A stretch of DNA of 64,000 nt from GCA-2401155 sp045047085 (lineage in GTDB: Bacteria > Pseudomonadota > Alphaproteobacteria > Rhizobiales > Rhizobiaceae): contig JASFYT010000046.1 of assembly GCA_045047085.1 (NCBI GenBank), positions 48,753 to 112,752 of the forward strand, in the 5' to 3' direction. Positions 1 through 9,680 of the stretch are shown piece by piece. Each line of letters begins with the position of its first letter. The stretch's first letter is position 1. The notes beneath the pieces are model-generated. The model was not told the origin of the DNA and did no database searches. It saw only the letters and a program-made list of their open reading frames with translations. The position numbers and the translations under genes were made by a program.

Positions 1-674
1 TTCTCTTGGCTTTCAGCGTTACGACGTTCGGATGCCATTGGATCATGCTCAAGGATTTCGCCCTTGAAGATCCAGACTTTCACACCGCATATGCCGTAGG
101 CTGTTGCAGCACGGGCTGTACCGTAATCGATATCAGCACGCAAAGTGTGAAGCGGAACCCTGCCCTCACGATACCATTCCATACGCGCAATCTCCGCACC
201 ACCAAGACGACCGGAGCAATTGATCCGGATGCCGAGAGCGCCGAGGCGCATAGCGGACTGAACTGAACGCTTCATCGCACGACGGAATGCCACGCGGCGC
301 TCCAACTGCTGTGCGATAGACTGGGCAACAATTGTTGCATCAATCTCTGGCTTGCGAATTTCCACGATATTGATGTGGATTTCGGAGTCAGTCATCGTTC
401 CTAGTTTTTTGCGCAGAACTTCAATATCGGCGCCTTTTTTGCCAATAATGATGCCTGGACGTGCAGCGTGAATAGACACACGGCATTTTTTGTGCGGACG
501 CTCAATCACTACTTTGGCAATAGAGGCCTGTGAAAGTGCCTTCATCAAATACTCACGAATTTTGATGTCTTCGTGAAGTAGATCGCCATATTCGCGTTTA
601 CCAGCAAACCAGCGTGAATCCCATGTACGGTTTACACCGAGGCGCATGGAAATTGGGTTAATCTTCTGACCCAT
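1..674 (-). CDS. rpsC: 30S ribosomal protein S3 (3' end cut by window)
   Basis: Small-subunit protein S3, which lies at the mRNA entry site of the 30S head. Reading leftwards from the ATG at 674, the frame stays open to base 1, giving about 224 residues that begin MGQKINPISMRLG, the canonical S3 start. A KH-type RNA-binding motif with PGIIIGKKGADIE is visible about one third of the way in. Bacterial S3 is usually 210-240 residues, so only a few C-terminal codons should lie outside the window. The ATG overlaps the rplV stop codon (TAATG), which indicates translational coupling in the S10 operon. Confidence 0.97.
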   Translation of the reverse strand, partial: MGQKINPISMRLGVNRTWDSRWFAGKREYGDLLHEDIKIREYLMKALSQASIAKVVIERPHKKCRVSIHAARPGIIIGKKGADIEVLRKKLGTMTDSEIHINIVEIRKPEIDATIVAQSIAQQLERRVAFRRAMKRSVQSAMRLGALGIRINCSGRLGGAEIARMEWYREGRVPLHTLRADIDYGTARAATAYGICGVKVWIFKGEILEHDPMASERRNAESQE

Positions 675-1057
675 TATGCGGTCTCCTCTTCGACTTCACG
701 TACAACGATCGTCAAGTGTGAATATGGTTTCAGGATGCGGGTAGATTTACCGCGGCCACGAACTCTGAAGCGTTTCATAACAATGGACTTGCCCACATGC
801 GCTTCTGCTACAATCAAATTATCTACATCGAGATCATGATTGTTTTCAGCATTAGCAATGGCTGATTCCAACGTCTTTTTGACGGTGCCAGCAATACGTC
901 TTGGCGAAAAGGTCAAATCAGCCAGAGCCTTTTGAACCTTTTTGCCACGAATTTGTGTTGCCACGTCATTCAATTTCTGGGGGCTCACCCGGATTGTACG
1001 AGCAACTGCCCGTGCTTCATTATCCTTAAGAGTGCGCTCGCGCTTTGCTTTGCCCAT
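674..1057 (-). CDS. rplV: 50S ribosomal protein L22
   Basis: Large-subunit protein L22, which binds 23S rRNA and lines the peptide exit tunnel. The product is 127 residues, normal for alphaproteobacteria. The N-terminal part contains ARTIRVSPQKLN and the C-terminal part carries the basic beta-hairpin stretch RFRVRGRGKSTRI that reaches into the tunnel in known structures. It lies 3 nt after rpsS and overlaps rpsC by one base, as expected in the S10 operon. Confidence 0.97.
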   Translation of the reverse strand: MGKAKRERTLKDNEARAVARTIRVSPQKLNDVATQIRGKKVQKALADLTFSPRRIAGTVKKTLESAIANAENNHDLDVDNLIVAEAHVGKSIVMKRFRVRGRGKSTRILKPYSHLTIVVREVEEETA

Positions 1058-1060
1058 CTT

Positions 1061-1339
1061 TTAGCCCCTTCTAGCTTTTTTATCAGCACCATGACCGTAA
1101 TAGGTCCGACTAGGTGAAAATTCGCCCAGCTTGTGCCCAACCATGTCCTCAGTAATGGACACAGGAATGTGTTTTCTGCCGTTATAAACGCCGAAGGTCA
1201 GACCTACGAAATTTGGCAGGATGGTGGAGCGTCTGCTCCATGTTTTGATAACTTCATTACGACCACCTTCGCGAACCTTCTCAGCTTTTTTGAGAAGATA
1301 TCCATCAACGAAAGGACCTTTCCATAATGAACGAGCCAT
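1061..1339 (-). CDS. rpsS: 30S ribosomal protein S19
   Basis: Small-subunit head protein S19, which contacts S13 and 16S rRNA near the A and P sites. At 92 residues it has the family's standard length and begins MARSLWKGPFVDG. The conserved segments RRSTILPNFVG, VYNGRKHIPV and GHKLGEFSPSRTY are all present. It lies 11 nt after rplB and 3 nt before rplV on the minus strand, so it is read as part of the S10 operon. Confidence 0.98.
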   Translation of the reverse strand: MARSLWKGPFVDGYLLKKAEKVREGGRNEVIKTWSRRSTILPNFVGLTFGVYNGRKHIPVSITEDMVGHKLGEFSPSRTYYGHGADKKARRG

Positions 1340-1350
1340 TTAATTAATCC

Positions 1351-2187
<837 letters not shown>

Positions 2188-2258
2188 TTTTCTTTTCCAT
2201 ACGCTGCAATAGCGTTTTTAATGCGCGGTATCGGTGCGCCCATAATTTTACTCTTTAC

Positions 2259-2552
2259 TTAAAGGCCAGTTGTAACGTCGATGGACTGACCATCAACAAG
2301 CGTAACAATAGCCTTTTTGACATCTTTTTGTTTACCAACCATGCCACGAAAGCGTTTTACTTTGCCCTTGCGAATCAAAGTATTAACGGCCTTTACCTTT
2401 ACACCAAACAAGGCTTCAACAGCCTGTTTAATCTCTGGTTTGGAAGCATTTTTTGCTACATTGAAGACAACCTGATTGGCCTCAGATGCAAGCGTTGCTT
2501 TTTCAGTGATTGCCGGTGAAACAATCACGTCGTAATGACGAATTTCGGTCAT
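2259..2552 (-). CDS. rplW: 50S ribosomal protein L23
   Basis: Large-subunit protein L23, which sits at the tunnel exit and docks trigger factor and SRP. I chose the start at 2552 (MTEIRHYDVIVSPAITEK, 97 residues) because this matches family N-termini and its ATG overlaps the TGA stop of rplD. The open frame extends 19 codons further upstream but inside rplD. The stretch NTLIRKGKVKRFRG near residue 60 is the conserved RNA-binding loop. S10 operon member, translationally coupled to rplD. Confidence 0.96.
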   Translation of the reverse strand: MTEIRHYDVIVSPAITEKATLASEANQVVFNVAKNASKPEIKQAVEALFGVKVKAVNTLIRKGKVKRFRGMVGKQKDVKKAIVTLVDGQSIDVTTGL

Positions 2553-3169
2553 TTGAACCGTGCCTCCAATGCTTCGACTGCGGACTTTGACAAAACAAGC
2601 GTTCCGCAACGAAGAATATCATAAACGTTAATCCCCTGCACTGGCAGCACATCCATATAAGGAATGTTGCGAGCAGCAAGGCTGAAATTTTTATCGACTT
2701 CGGCACCATCAATGAACAGCGCTTTGGACAAGCCCATTTTTGCGAGTGTGCCTTTGAGATCTGAAGTCTTAGGTGATTTAGCTTTCAAATCATCTACAAC
2801 AATGAGCTCATCCGCAGCAGCCTTTGAAGACAAAGCATGTCTCAGAGCAAGTGCGCGAACTTTCTTCGGCATGCCGATTGTATGATCACGAGGTGTTGGG
2901 CCAAATGCACGACCACCACCACGGAACTGTGGGGCTTTTGCAGTTGAGTGACGGGCATTACCTGTCCCCTTCTGCTTATACATTTTTGCGCCAGTGCGGT
3001 TGATTTCCGAACGATTTTTTACATCATGAGTACCTGCCCGGCGTTTTGCCAGTTGGTAACGAACCATGCGGTGCAAAAGATCAGCGCGGGCTTCAAGACC
3101 GAAGATATCATCAGCAACAGAAACTTTGCCAGATGCCTTACCTTCAAGGGTTTTAACTTTAAGATCCAT
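2549..3169 (-). CDS. rplD: 50S ribosomal protein L4
   Basis: Large-subunit protein L4, whose extended loop reaches the peptide tunnel; in enteric bacteria it also represses the S10 operon. The product is 206 residues. The signature stretch KMYKQKGTGNARHST, followed by APQFRGGGRAFGP, lies at about residues 63-93. It overlaps rplC by one base upstream and rplW by four bases downstream. I saw no sign in the sequence that the enterobacterial autoregulation applies here. Confidence 0.97.
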   Translation of the reverse strand: MDLKVKTLEGKASGKVSVADDIFGLEARADLLHRMVRYQLAKRRAGTHDVKNRSEINRTGAKMYKQKGTGNARHSTAKAPQFRGGGRAFGPTPRDHTIGMPKKVRALALRHALSSKAAADELIVVDDLKAKSPKTSDLKGTLAKMGLSKALFIDGAEVDKNFSLAARNIPYMDVLPVQGINVYDILRCGTLVLSKSAVEALEARFK

Positions 3170-3894
3170 TATTCAGCTCCCTCGCTAACCGGTGCTTCTT
3201 CAGCAGCAGGAACTGCCGCGGCAGCCTTCAAAGCGGCTGGCATTGGAACATTGTCAGGCAATGCTTTTTTGACAGCATCACGAACCATGATCCATGCGCC
3301 TTTTGAACCAGGTACGGCACCCTTAATAAGGATCAGACCACGTTCTGCATCGGTACGAACAACTTCAAGGTTCTGGGTAGTGATACGGGTTGCACCCATA
3401 TGGCCAGCCATACGCTTGCCTTTAAACACTTTACCAGGATCCTGACACTGGCCGGTAGAACCGTGTGAGCGGTGAGAAACAGACACACCGTGAGAAGCCC
3501 GAAGGCCCTTAAAGTTGTGACGTTTCATGGCGCCGGCAAAGCCCTTACCAATGGAAGTTCCGGTAACATCAACTTTTTGACCAATCACGAAATGTTCGGC
3601 AGAGATTTCTGCGCCCACGTCAATCATGTTCTCAGGAGAAACCCTGAATTCTGCCAATTTGCGTTTTGGCTCAACTTTTGCAACCGCAAAGTGGCCCCGC
3701 ATCGGCTGGGTTGTATTTTTGACTTTGGCAGTACCAGCACCGAGCTGGACCGCGCTGTAGCCGTTTGCCTCTTCAGTACGCTGGGCAACGACTTGAAGGT
3801 TATCAAGCTTCAAAACCGTTACAGGGATCTGCTCACCAGTGTCATTATAGACACGGGTCATTCCCAGCTTCTGTGCAATTACACCTGAACGCAT
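3169..3894 (-). CDS. rplC: 50S ribosomal protein L3
   Basis: Large-subunit protein L3, an early 23S rRNA assembly protein. The product is 241 residues. The family signature ASHGVSVSHRSHGSTGQ near residue 135 contains the glutamine that is methylated in enteric bacteria, and GKRMAGHMG follows. The C-terminus carries an Ala/Pro/Glu-rich tail (about 30 residues) beyond the E. coli length, which is usual in alphaproteobacteria. It starts 46 nt downstream of rpsJ and overlaps rplD by one base. Confidence 0.97.
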   Translation of the reverse strand: MRSGVIAQKLGMTRVYNDTGEQIPVTVLKLDNLQVVAQRTEEANGYSAVQLGAGTAKVKNTTQPMRGHFAVAKVEPKRKLAEFRVSPENMIDVGAEISAEHFVIGQKVDVTGTSIGKGFAGAMKRHNFKGLRASHGVSVSHRSHGSTGQCQDPGKVFKGKRMAGHMGATRITTQNLEVVRTDAERGLILIKGAVPGSKGAWIMVRDAVKKALPDNVPMPAALKAAAAVPAAEEAPVSEGAE

Positions 3895-3940
3895 TGGTTC
3901 AATCCTTAAATCGGAAGCAAGAGCTTCCTTCGAAAATTAG

Positions 3941-4249
3941 TTACAGTTTGATCTCAATATCCACACCGGCAGAAAGATCGAGCTTCATCAGCGCGTCTAC
4001 GGTTTGTGGTGTTGGATCAATAATGTCCAAGAGACGTTTGTGAGTCCGCATTTCGAACTGCTCACGACTCTTCTTATTAACATGCGGCGAACGGTTGACG
4101 GTGTACTTCTCTATCCGTGTAGGAAGAGGAACCGGTCCGATCACCTGGGCACCTGTACGCTTCGCGGTGGAAACAATTTCCTTTGTCGAAGCATCGAGGA
4201 TGCGGTGGTCAAACGCCTTAAGGCGGATGCGAATGTTTTGGCCGTTCAT
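3941..4249 (-). CDS. rpsJ: 30S ribosomal protein S10 (NusE)
   Basis: Small-subunit protein S10, also the NusE factor that pairs with NusB in antitermination. At 102 residues it has the standard length and starts MNGQNIRIRLKAFDHRILD. The conserved HVNKKSREQFEMRTHKRL lies in the second half. It is the first gene of the S10 operon. Only 34 bases separate its ATG from the A-tract edge of the terminator behind tuf. Its operon promoter must therefore lie very close, overlap the end of tuf, or be replaced by readthrough. Confidence 0.98.
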   Translation of the reverse strand: MNGQNIRIRLKAFDHRILDASTKEIVSTAKRTGAQVIGPVPLPTRIEKYTVNRSPHVNKKSREQFEMRTHKRLLDIIDPTPQTVDALMKLDLSAGVDIEIKL

Positions 4250-4283
4250 AGAACTTTAGCTTTCTTCAAAAATGGCAGACTAC

Positions 4284-4318
4284 AAAAAAACCGGGGTATA
4301 TATTTTCATATACCCCGG
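4284..4318 (-). terminator. Rho-independent terminator after tuf
   Basis: An 11-bp perfect stem (4291-4301 with 4308-4318) with a 6-base loop is followed, on the minus strand, by seven T residues (4284-4290). It begins 8 bases after the tuf stop codon and separates the str operon from the S10 operon. Confidence 0.85.
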
Positions 4319-4326
4319 ATATTTTT

Positions 4327-5502
4327 TTATTCGATAATAGATGCCACGATGCCTGAACCAACAGTACGACCACCTTCACGGATAGCAAAGCGAAGCTTTT
4401 CTTCCATGGCGATTGGCACAATCAGTTCAACTGACATTTCAACGTTATCGCCAGGCATAACCATTTCCACGCCTTCTGGCAGGGAACAAACACCCGTCAC
4501 ATCCGTTGTACGGAAATAGAACTGAGGACGATAATTGGTAAAGAACGGGGTATGACGGCCACCTTCGTCTTTGGTCAGAATGTAGATTTCTGCCATAAAC
4601 TTAGAGTGCGGCTTAACTGAACCTGGTTTACAAAGAACCTGGCCACGGTCAACGTTTTCACGATCAATACCACGGATCAATGCGCCGATGTTGTCGCCTG
4701 CTTCACCACGATCAAGCAGTTTGCGGAACATTTCAACACCAGTACAAGTGGTTTTCTGTGTTTCTTTGATACCAACGATTTCGATTTCGTCGCCAACATT
4801 AACAACGCCACGTTCTACACGGCCAGTTACAACAGTACCACGGCCAGAAATTGAGAACACGTCTTCAATTGGCAGAAGGAACGGCTGATCGATTGGACGC
4901 TCGGGCTGTGGAATGAATGTGTCAACAGCTGCCATCAATTCGCGAATTGCGTTTTCGCCAATTTCAGGATCACGGCCTTCCATTGCTGCAAGAGCTGAAC
5001 CTTTGATGATTGGCGTATCATCGCCAGGGAAATCATATATAGAAAGTAGCTCGCGCACTTCCATATCTACAAGTTCAAGAAGCTCTTCATCGTCAACCTG
5101 ATCAACTTTGTTGAGGAATACAACAACCGCAGGAACACCAACCTGACGAGCAAGCAAGATGTGCTCACGAGTCTGGGGCATTGGGCCATCAGCTGCTGAA
5201 CAAACGAGAATTGCGCCATCCATTTGAGCTGCACCAGTGATCATGTTTTTCACATAATCGGCGTGGCCCGGACAATCTACGTGTGCGTAGTGACGTGCTT
5301 CTGTTTCATACTCAACGTGAGCAGTAGAAATGGTGATACCGCGTGCGCGCTCTTCAGGAGCACCATCGATTTCATCATAAGCTTTAAAATCACCAAAATA
5401 TTTGGTGATCGCTGCTGTCAGCGTAGTTTTACCATGATCAACGTGGCCGATTGTGCCTACGTTGCAATGGGGTTTGTTTCGTTCGAATTTCTCTTTTGCC
5501 AT
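4327..5502 (-). CDS. tuf: Elongation factor Tu
   Basis: GTPase that delivers aminoacyl-tRNA to the ribosome. The product is 391 residues, the length usual in alphaproteobacteria. G1 is GHVDHGKT near residue 18, the switch region RARGITI near 58, G3 DCPGH near 80 and G4 NKVD near 135; domains 2 and 3 follow and end in GSGIVASIIE. It is the last gene of the str operon, 60 nt after fusA. Many relatives carry a second tuf copy upstream of secE; that position does not hold one in this window. Confidence 0.98.
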   Translation of the reverse strand: MAKEKFERNKPHCNVGTIGHVDHGKTTLTAAITKYFGDFKAYDEIDGAPEERARGITISTAHVEYETEARHYAHVDCPGHADYVKNMITGAAQMDGAILVCSAADGPMPQTREHILLARQVGVPAVVVFLNKVDQVDDEELLELVDMEVRELLSIYDFPGDDTPIIKGSALAAMEGRDPEIGENAIRELMAAVDTFIPQPERPIDQPFLLPIEDVFSISGRGTVVTGRVERGVVNVGDEIEIVGIKETQKTTCTGVEMFRKLLDRGEAGDNIGALIRGIDRENVDRGQVLCKPGSVKPHSKFMAEIYILTKDEGGRHTPFFTNYRPQFYFRTTDVTGVCSLPEGVEMVMPGDNVEMSVELIVPIAMEEKLRFAIREGGRTVGSGIVASIIE

Positions 5503-5562
5503 TTTGGCTCTCCATTGTTTTGCGCAACCTCGATACTTTTGCGCAATGGTTAAACTAAATTA

Positions 5563-7656
5563 TTATCCTGCGAATTTCTCTTGAATTTCCTGAGAAACAG
5601 CATTTGGAACTGGTGAATAATGATCAAACTGCATTGAATATTGGGCACGGCCCTGAGACATTGAACGCAAGTTATCAACATACTTAAACATATTGGCTAG
5701 AGGTACAAAAGCTTCAACAACCGTTGCAACACCACGAACTTCCTGACCTTGAATTTGGCCACGACGGGAATTCAAATTACCAATAACATCTCCTAAATAA
5801 TCTTCAGGAGTTACAACTTCAACCTTCATGATTGGCTCAAGCAACTGAGCACCAAGGTTGTTTTTATTTTCCCGGAAGCAAGCGCGCGCGGCAATTTCGA
5901 ATGCCAATACACTGGAATCCACGTCATGGTATGCGCCATCAAAGAGCGTTGCTTTAACACTCAACATTGGGAAACCAGCCAATGGTCCGGATGAAAGCAC
6001 CGACTTAAGGCCTTTTTCCACCCCGGGAATGTACTCCTTAGGAACGTTACCGCCAACAACTTTGCTGATAAACTCGAACTCTTCCGAATCCGGGTTTGGT
6101 TCAAACAAAATCTTAACACGAGCAAACTGACCAGAACCGCCGGACTGTTTCTTGTGAGTGTAATCAGCTTCGTATGTACGAGTGATTGTCTCACGATATG
6201 CAACCTGTGGCTCGCCAACATTGGCTTCAACACCAAATTCGCGCCTCATGCGATCAACCAGAATATCGAGATGCAACTCACCCATGCCAGCGATGATTGT
6301 CTGACCGGATTCTTCATCGGAAGAAACACGAAAAGAAGGATCCTCAGCAGCAAGGCGATTAAGCGCCACGCCCATTTTTTCCTGATCGACTTTGGTTTTA
6401 GGCTCAATCGCAATCTGAATAACCGGATCTGGGAATTCCATGCGCTCAAGGATAACAGGTTTAAGCGGATCACAAAGAGTATCCCCTGTTGTGGTCATCT
6501 TAAGACCGGCAATCGCAACAATGTCGCCTGCGTAGGCTTCTTTGATATCTTCGCGATCATTTGAGTGCATCAACAACATACGACCAACGCGCTCGCGCTT
6601 GTCCTTAACAGAATTGAGAACAGTCACGCCCGTTTCCAGATGACCGGAATAGATACGACAAAAAGTCAAAGTACCAACGAACGGATCGTTCATGATTTTG
6701 AATGCAAGAATACCAAGCGGCGCATCATCAGAAGCTTCGCGAGTAGTAGCTTCTTCAGTCTTAACATCAATACCCTTCACTGAAGGGATATCAATTGGAC
6801 TTGGAAGGAAATCTATCACTGCATCAAGAAGAGGCTGCACGCCTTTGTTTTTAAAGGCAGAGCCACAAAGAACCGGATAGTATTCAGCGGCGATTGTTCC
6901 GATACGGATCAACGCGCGAAGCTTATCAGTTGTTGGCTCCGTACCTTCAAGATAGGCTTCCATTGCAGCTTCGTCGTTTTCGACAGCAGCTTCAACAAGA
7001 CGCTCACGGAATTCAGCAGCACGCTCTTTAAGGTCATCAGGGATTTCAACAACATCCCATTCAGCACCGAGGTTTTCTGATTTCCAGACCAACGCATTCA
7101 TCTCGATGAGATCAACAACACCGGCAAATTCGTTTTCAGCGCCGATTGGCAATTGAAGAACCAGCGGAGTACCACCCAAACGCTCAGTGATCATCTCAAC
7201 GGAGCGATAGAAGTCAGCACCGATCTTGTCCATTTTATTGACGAAAATCATGCGAGGCACAGAATATTTATCAGCCTGACGCCAAACAGTTTCTGTTTGA
7301 GGCTCAACACCTGCGTTAGCATCCAGAAGAGCAATCGCACCATCGAGAACACGCAAAGAACGCTCAACTTCAATAGTAAAGTCCACGTGGCCTGGAGTAT
7401 CGATGATGTTGAAGCGGTGCTTCACGCCATCGCGGTCAGGCCAAAATGTAGTTGTCGCAGCAGATGTGATCGTGATGCCACGTTCCTGCTCCTGCTCCAT
7501 CCAATCCATTGTCGCAGCGCCATCATGCACTTCGCCAATTTTGTGACTTTTGCCAGTATAATACAGAATGCGTTCGGTAGTCGTGGTTTTGCCCGCATCA
7601 ATATGCGCCATGATTCCGAAATTGCGATAATGTTCAATAGCGAATTCACGTGCCAT
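5563..7656 (-). CDS. fusA: Elongation factor G
   Basis: Ribosomal translocase GTPase, 697 residues. I chose the start at 7656 (MAREFAIEHYRNFG) because it matches the family N-terminus and has a GAAGG ribosome binding site just upstream; the open frame continues ten codons further without support. G1 is AHIDAGKTTT, the switch I segment includes RGITITSAATT, G3 is DTPGH and G4 NKMD. Domains III-V follow to the C-terminal QFDHYSPVPNAV. It sits between rpsG and tuf in the str operon. Confidence 0.98.
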   Translation of the reverse strand: MAREFAIEHYRNFGIMAHIDAGKTTTTERILYYTGKSHKIGEVHDGAATMDWMEQEQERGITITSAATTTFWPDRDGVKHRFNIIDTPGHVDFTIEVERSLRVLDGAIALLDANAGVEPQTETVWRQADKYSVPRMIFVNKMDKIGADFYRSVEMITERLGGTPLVLQLPIGAENEFAGVVDLIEMNALVWKSENLGAEWDVVEIPDDLKERAAEFRERLVEAAVENDEAAMEAYLEGTEPTTDKLRALIRIGTIAAEYYPVLCGSAFKNKGVQPLLDAVIDFLPSPIDIPSVKGIDVKTEEATTREASDDAPLGILAFKIMNDPFVGTLTFCRIYSGHLETGVTVLNSVKDKRERVGRMLLMHSNDREDIKEAYAGDIVAIAGLKMTTTGDTLCDPLKPVILERMEFPDPVIQIAIEPKTKVDQEKMGVALNRLAAEDPSFRVSSDEESGQTIIAGMGELHLDILVDRMRREFGVEANVGEPQVAYRETITRTYEADYTHKKQSGGSGQFARVKILFEPNPDSEEFEFISKVVGGNVPKEYIPGVEKGLKSVLSSGPLAGFPMLSVKATLFDGAYHDVDSSVLAFEIAARACFRENKNNLGAQLLEPIMKVEVVTPEDYLGDVIGNLNSRRGQIQGQEVRGVATVVEAFVPLANMFKYVDNLRSMSQGRAQYSMQFDHYSPVPNAVSQEIQEKFAG

Positions 7657-7714
7657 TGTATCAAACCTTCGTTTTGCCGATATCACCTCACTAGGCGCAT
7701 CGGTCTGAAATTAA

Positions 7715-8185
7715 CTACCAGCGATAATGGGAGAATGCTTTATTTGCATCTGCCATTTTATGAGTATCTTCGCGCTTCTTAACAGCATTACCGCGGTTAT
7801 TTGCAGCATCCATCAATTCACCTGAAAGACGGCTAACCATTGTTGTTTCATTGCGCTTGCGTGCAGCGTCGATCACCCAACGAATTGCAAGAGCCTGACG
7901 ACGCTCAGTACGAACCTCAACAGGAACCTGATAGGTTGCACCACCAACACGACGGGAACGAACCTCAACGTGTGGAGCCACATTTTCCAATGCCGAGTGA
8001 AACGTTTCAATCGGATCAGCTTTACCTTTTTCTTCAACCTGCGTAAGCGCACCATATACGATACGTTCTGCAACAGATTTCTTTCCATCCAACATGATGG
8101 AGTTCATGAACTTCATGAGAACCAGATCACCATATTTTGGATCCGGGTTAATTTCTCGTTTTTCTGCGCGGTGGCGACGGGACAT
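7715..8185 (-). CDS. rpsG: 30S ribosomal protein S7
   Basis: Primary 16S rRNA-binding protein of the 30S head. At 156 residues it has the standard length and starts MSRRHRAEKREINPDPKYGD. The conserved segments VEVRSRRVGGATYQVPVEV and RRQALAIRWV are at about residues 73-104. It lies 21 nt after rpsL and 58 nt before fusA in the str operon. In enteric bacteria S7 represses this operon; nothing in this sequence tests whether that holds here. Confidence 0.98.
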   Translation of the reverse strand: MSRRHRAEKREINPDPKYGDLVLMKFMNSIMLDGKKSVAERIVYGALTQVEEKGKADPIETFHSALENVAPHVEVRSRRVGGATYQVPVEVRTERRQALAIRWVIDAARKRNETTMVSRLSGELMDAANNRGNAVKKREDTHKMADANKAFSHYRW

Positions 8186-8206
8186 ATAATTCTTACCTTC
8201 TTGGCA

Positions 8207-8578
8207 CTACTTAGGACGCTTAGCGCCGTATTTCGAACGACGCTGCTTACGGTCTTTAACACCCTGGGTATCCAGCACACCACGAATGACGTGATAGCGA
8301 ACGCCGGGCAAATCTTTCACGCGTCCGCCGCGGATCATCACCACTGAGTGTTCCTGCAGGTTATGCCCCTCACCCGGGATATAACCAATCACCTCAAAAC
8401 CATTGGTCAAACGAATCTTCGCCACTTTACGAAGGGCCGAGTTCGGCTTTTTTGGTGTCGTTGTATAAACTCGTGTGCATACACCACGTTTTTGTGGGCA
8501 CGCTTCCATTGCTGGAACTTTGTTGCGTTTTACGACCGGCTTGCGGGGCTTACGCACCAATTGGTTAATGGTTGGCAT
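8207..8578 (-). CDS. rpsL: 30S ribosomal protein S12
   Basis: Decoding-centre protein S12, 123 residues, starting MPTINQLVRKPRK. The segments TTPKKPNSALRK and GGRVKDLPGVRYH carry wild-type-like residues at the positions where streptomycin-resistance changes occur in other bacteria. The ACPQKRGVCTRV segment is also intact. It is the first gene of the str operon. A leader of about 270 nt separates its start from a promoter-like sequence at 8859-8887. Confidence 0.98.
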   Translation of the reverse strand: MPTINQLVRKPRKPVVKRNKVPAMEACPQKRGVCTRVYTTTPKKPNSALRKVAKIRLTNGFEVIGYIPGEGHNLQEHSVVMIRGGRVKDLPGVRYHVIRGVLDTQGVKDRKQRRSKYGAKRPK

Positions 8579-9053
8579 TAAACCTAACCCTTTTCACACT
8601 GCGCTGATTTTGACCCGTTAAGACCATTTTCAGCAAATAGTTTCAGATGGCGCCGTGCATTTTGCCGAGACATCACCCATACAATAAAGGCCCAACCCAT
8701 CGAAATTAAATTTCAATCGGGAGAACCTTAGATAAAACAGAGGACCAGAAAACCGGTCATGCATTCGTTCTATATTTGCGGTTAAACCCCGTTTGAGACT
8801 GGCATCCGAGCTAGGCGCTATGGATGTTAGTTAGACTCACGTAGGTCCGTTATGGGGTTCAATAGGACTTTGGCGTCGTTACGTCAAGCCTAATTTCTAA
8901 ATTTTTGGAGTCAAAACAGTCATTTAGAAGGCTTTGTAATTCATGCCTGCACCCAACATTCAAATTTAGGGGTATATGCAGTTTTATCCATCGCGCCGCT
9001 TGTCAGCTATGGTATAGTGATTCATCCTTCCAATAATGTAAAATTTGTCAAAA
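8579..9053. other. Intergenic region upstream of rpsL
   Basis: A 475-base gap between the divergent rpsL and the small gene at 9054. It contains the predicted str promoter and its leader. I saw no reading frame of coding character, no tRNA and no clear terminator. The reason for the long rpsL leader is not apparent. Confidence 0.6.
8859..8887 (-). promoter_or_regulatory. Predicted housekeeping promoter of the str operon
   Basis: On the minus strand TTGACG (8882-8887) and TATTGA (8859-8864) are 17 bases apart. The -35 box matches the alphaproteobacterial sigma-70 consensus well and is preceded by C; the -10 box matches only in its first three bases. It would start a leader of about 270 nt before rpsL. 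Confidence 0.5.
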
Positions 9054-9383
9054 ATGCCCAACCCTACTACCGAAAATGACTTTGAAGATATGCCGATGAT
9101 TTTTGTCATTATTGGCGAAGCCCGTTTAGTCAAAGGTGGGACGAAAGTCCCCTTTAATGCGCTTCTAGCGGCACCTGATGACGATACAGCGGTCCATATG
9201 GTGCTCGAATCGCTGGCACAAGAAGGCTATAAGGAAGCAGATTTGCACCAGATCGGTAATTTGGACGAGCGCCCCGAAAAGGAAGAGTTTCTGGCAGCTT
9301 ACGAATCCGCACTTGCTGGTGAGATTGCTCTGATTGTTTACGAGAACGACGACATAGATCACACTGCACTGACATTGCATTAG
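9054..9383 (+). CDS. Conserved hypothetical protein, acidic
   Basis: I do not recognise the family. The product is 109 residues and acidic, with a run of Asp and Glu in AAPDDDTAVHMV and DLHQIGNLDERPEKEEF. There is no signal peptide or membrane segment. The first part (MIFVIIGEARLVKGG) looks like a beta strand followed by a turn, suggesting a small cytoplasmic alpha/beta fold. I chose ATG at 9054; TTG at 9045 is three codons upstream, and neither has a strong ribosome binding site. It stands alone between the str operon promoter region and the isomerase gene. Confidence 0.6.
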   Translation: MPNPTTENDFEDMPMIFVIIGEARLVKGGTKVPFNALLAAPDDDTAVHMVLESLAQEGYKEADLHQIGNLDERPEKEEFLAAYESALAGEIALIVYENDDIDHTALTLH

Positions 9384-9680
9384 ACCTTCTCTAAGCTCAT
9401 TATTTTCGCAAGCCTTCGATATGGCTCTATCGGGCAAGCTATTGCGGCAGCCCTGTAATGCGAAACAGTGATTCTCTACCCCATGTTTTGATATGTATCG
9501 GAACCAGTTACGGCGTTTAAAATGTTTGCTGACGCTTTTTGTTCAGCTTTAGGATATTTGATTCTTGAATCCATCGGTCCGGCTACGAGAAATTTAATTC
9601 ATTTTTGCAGAAAACGATTTTGCTGAAGCGGCAAGCATCATTATACATGTACTCTATAGTTGCTCAAAAAGGATGAACTG

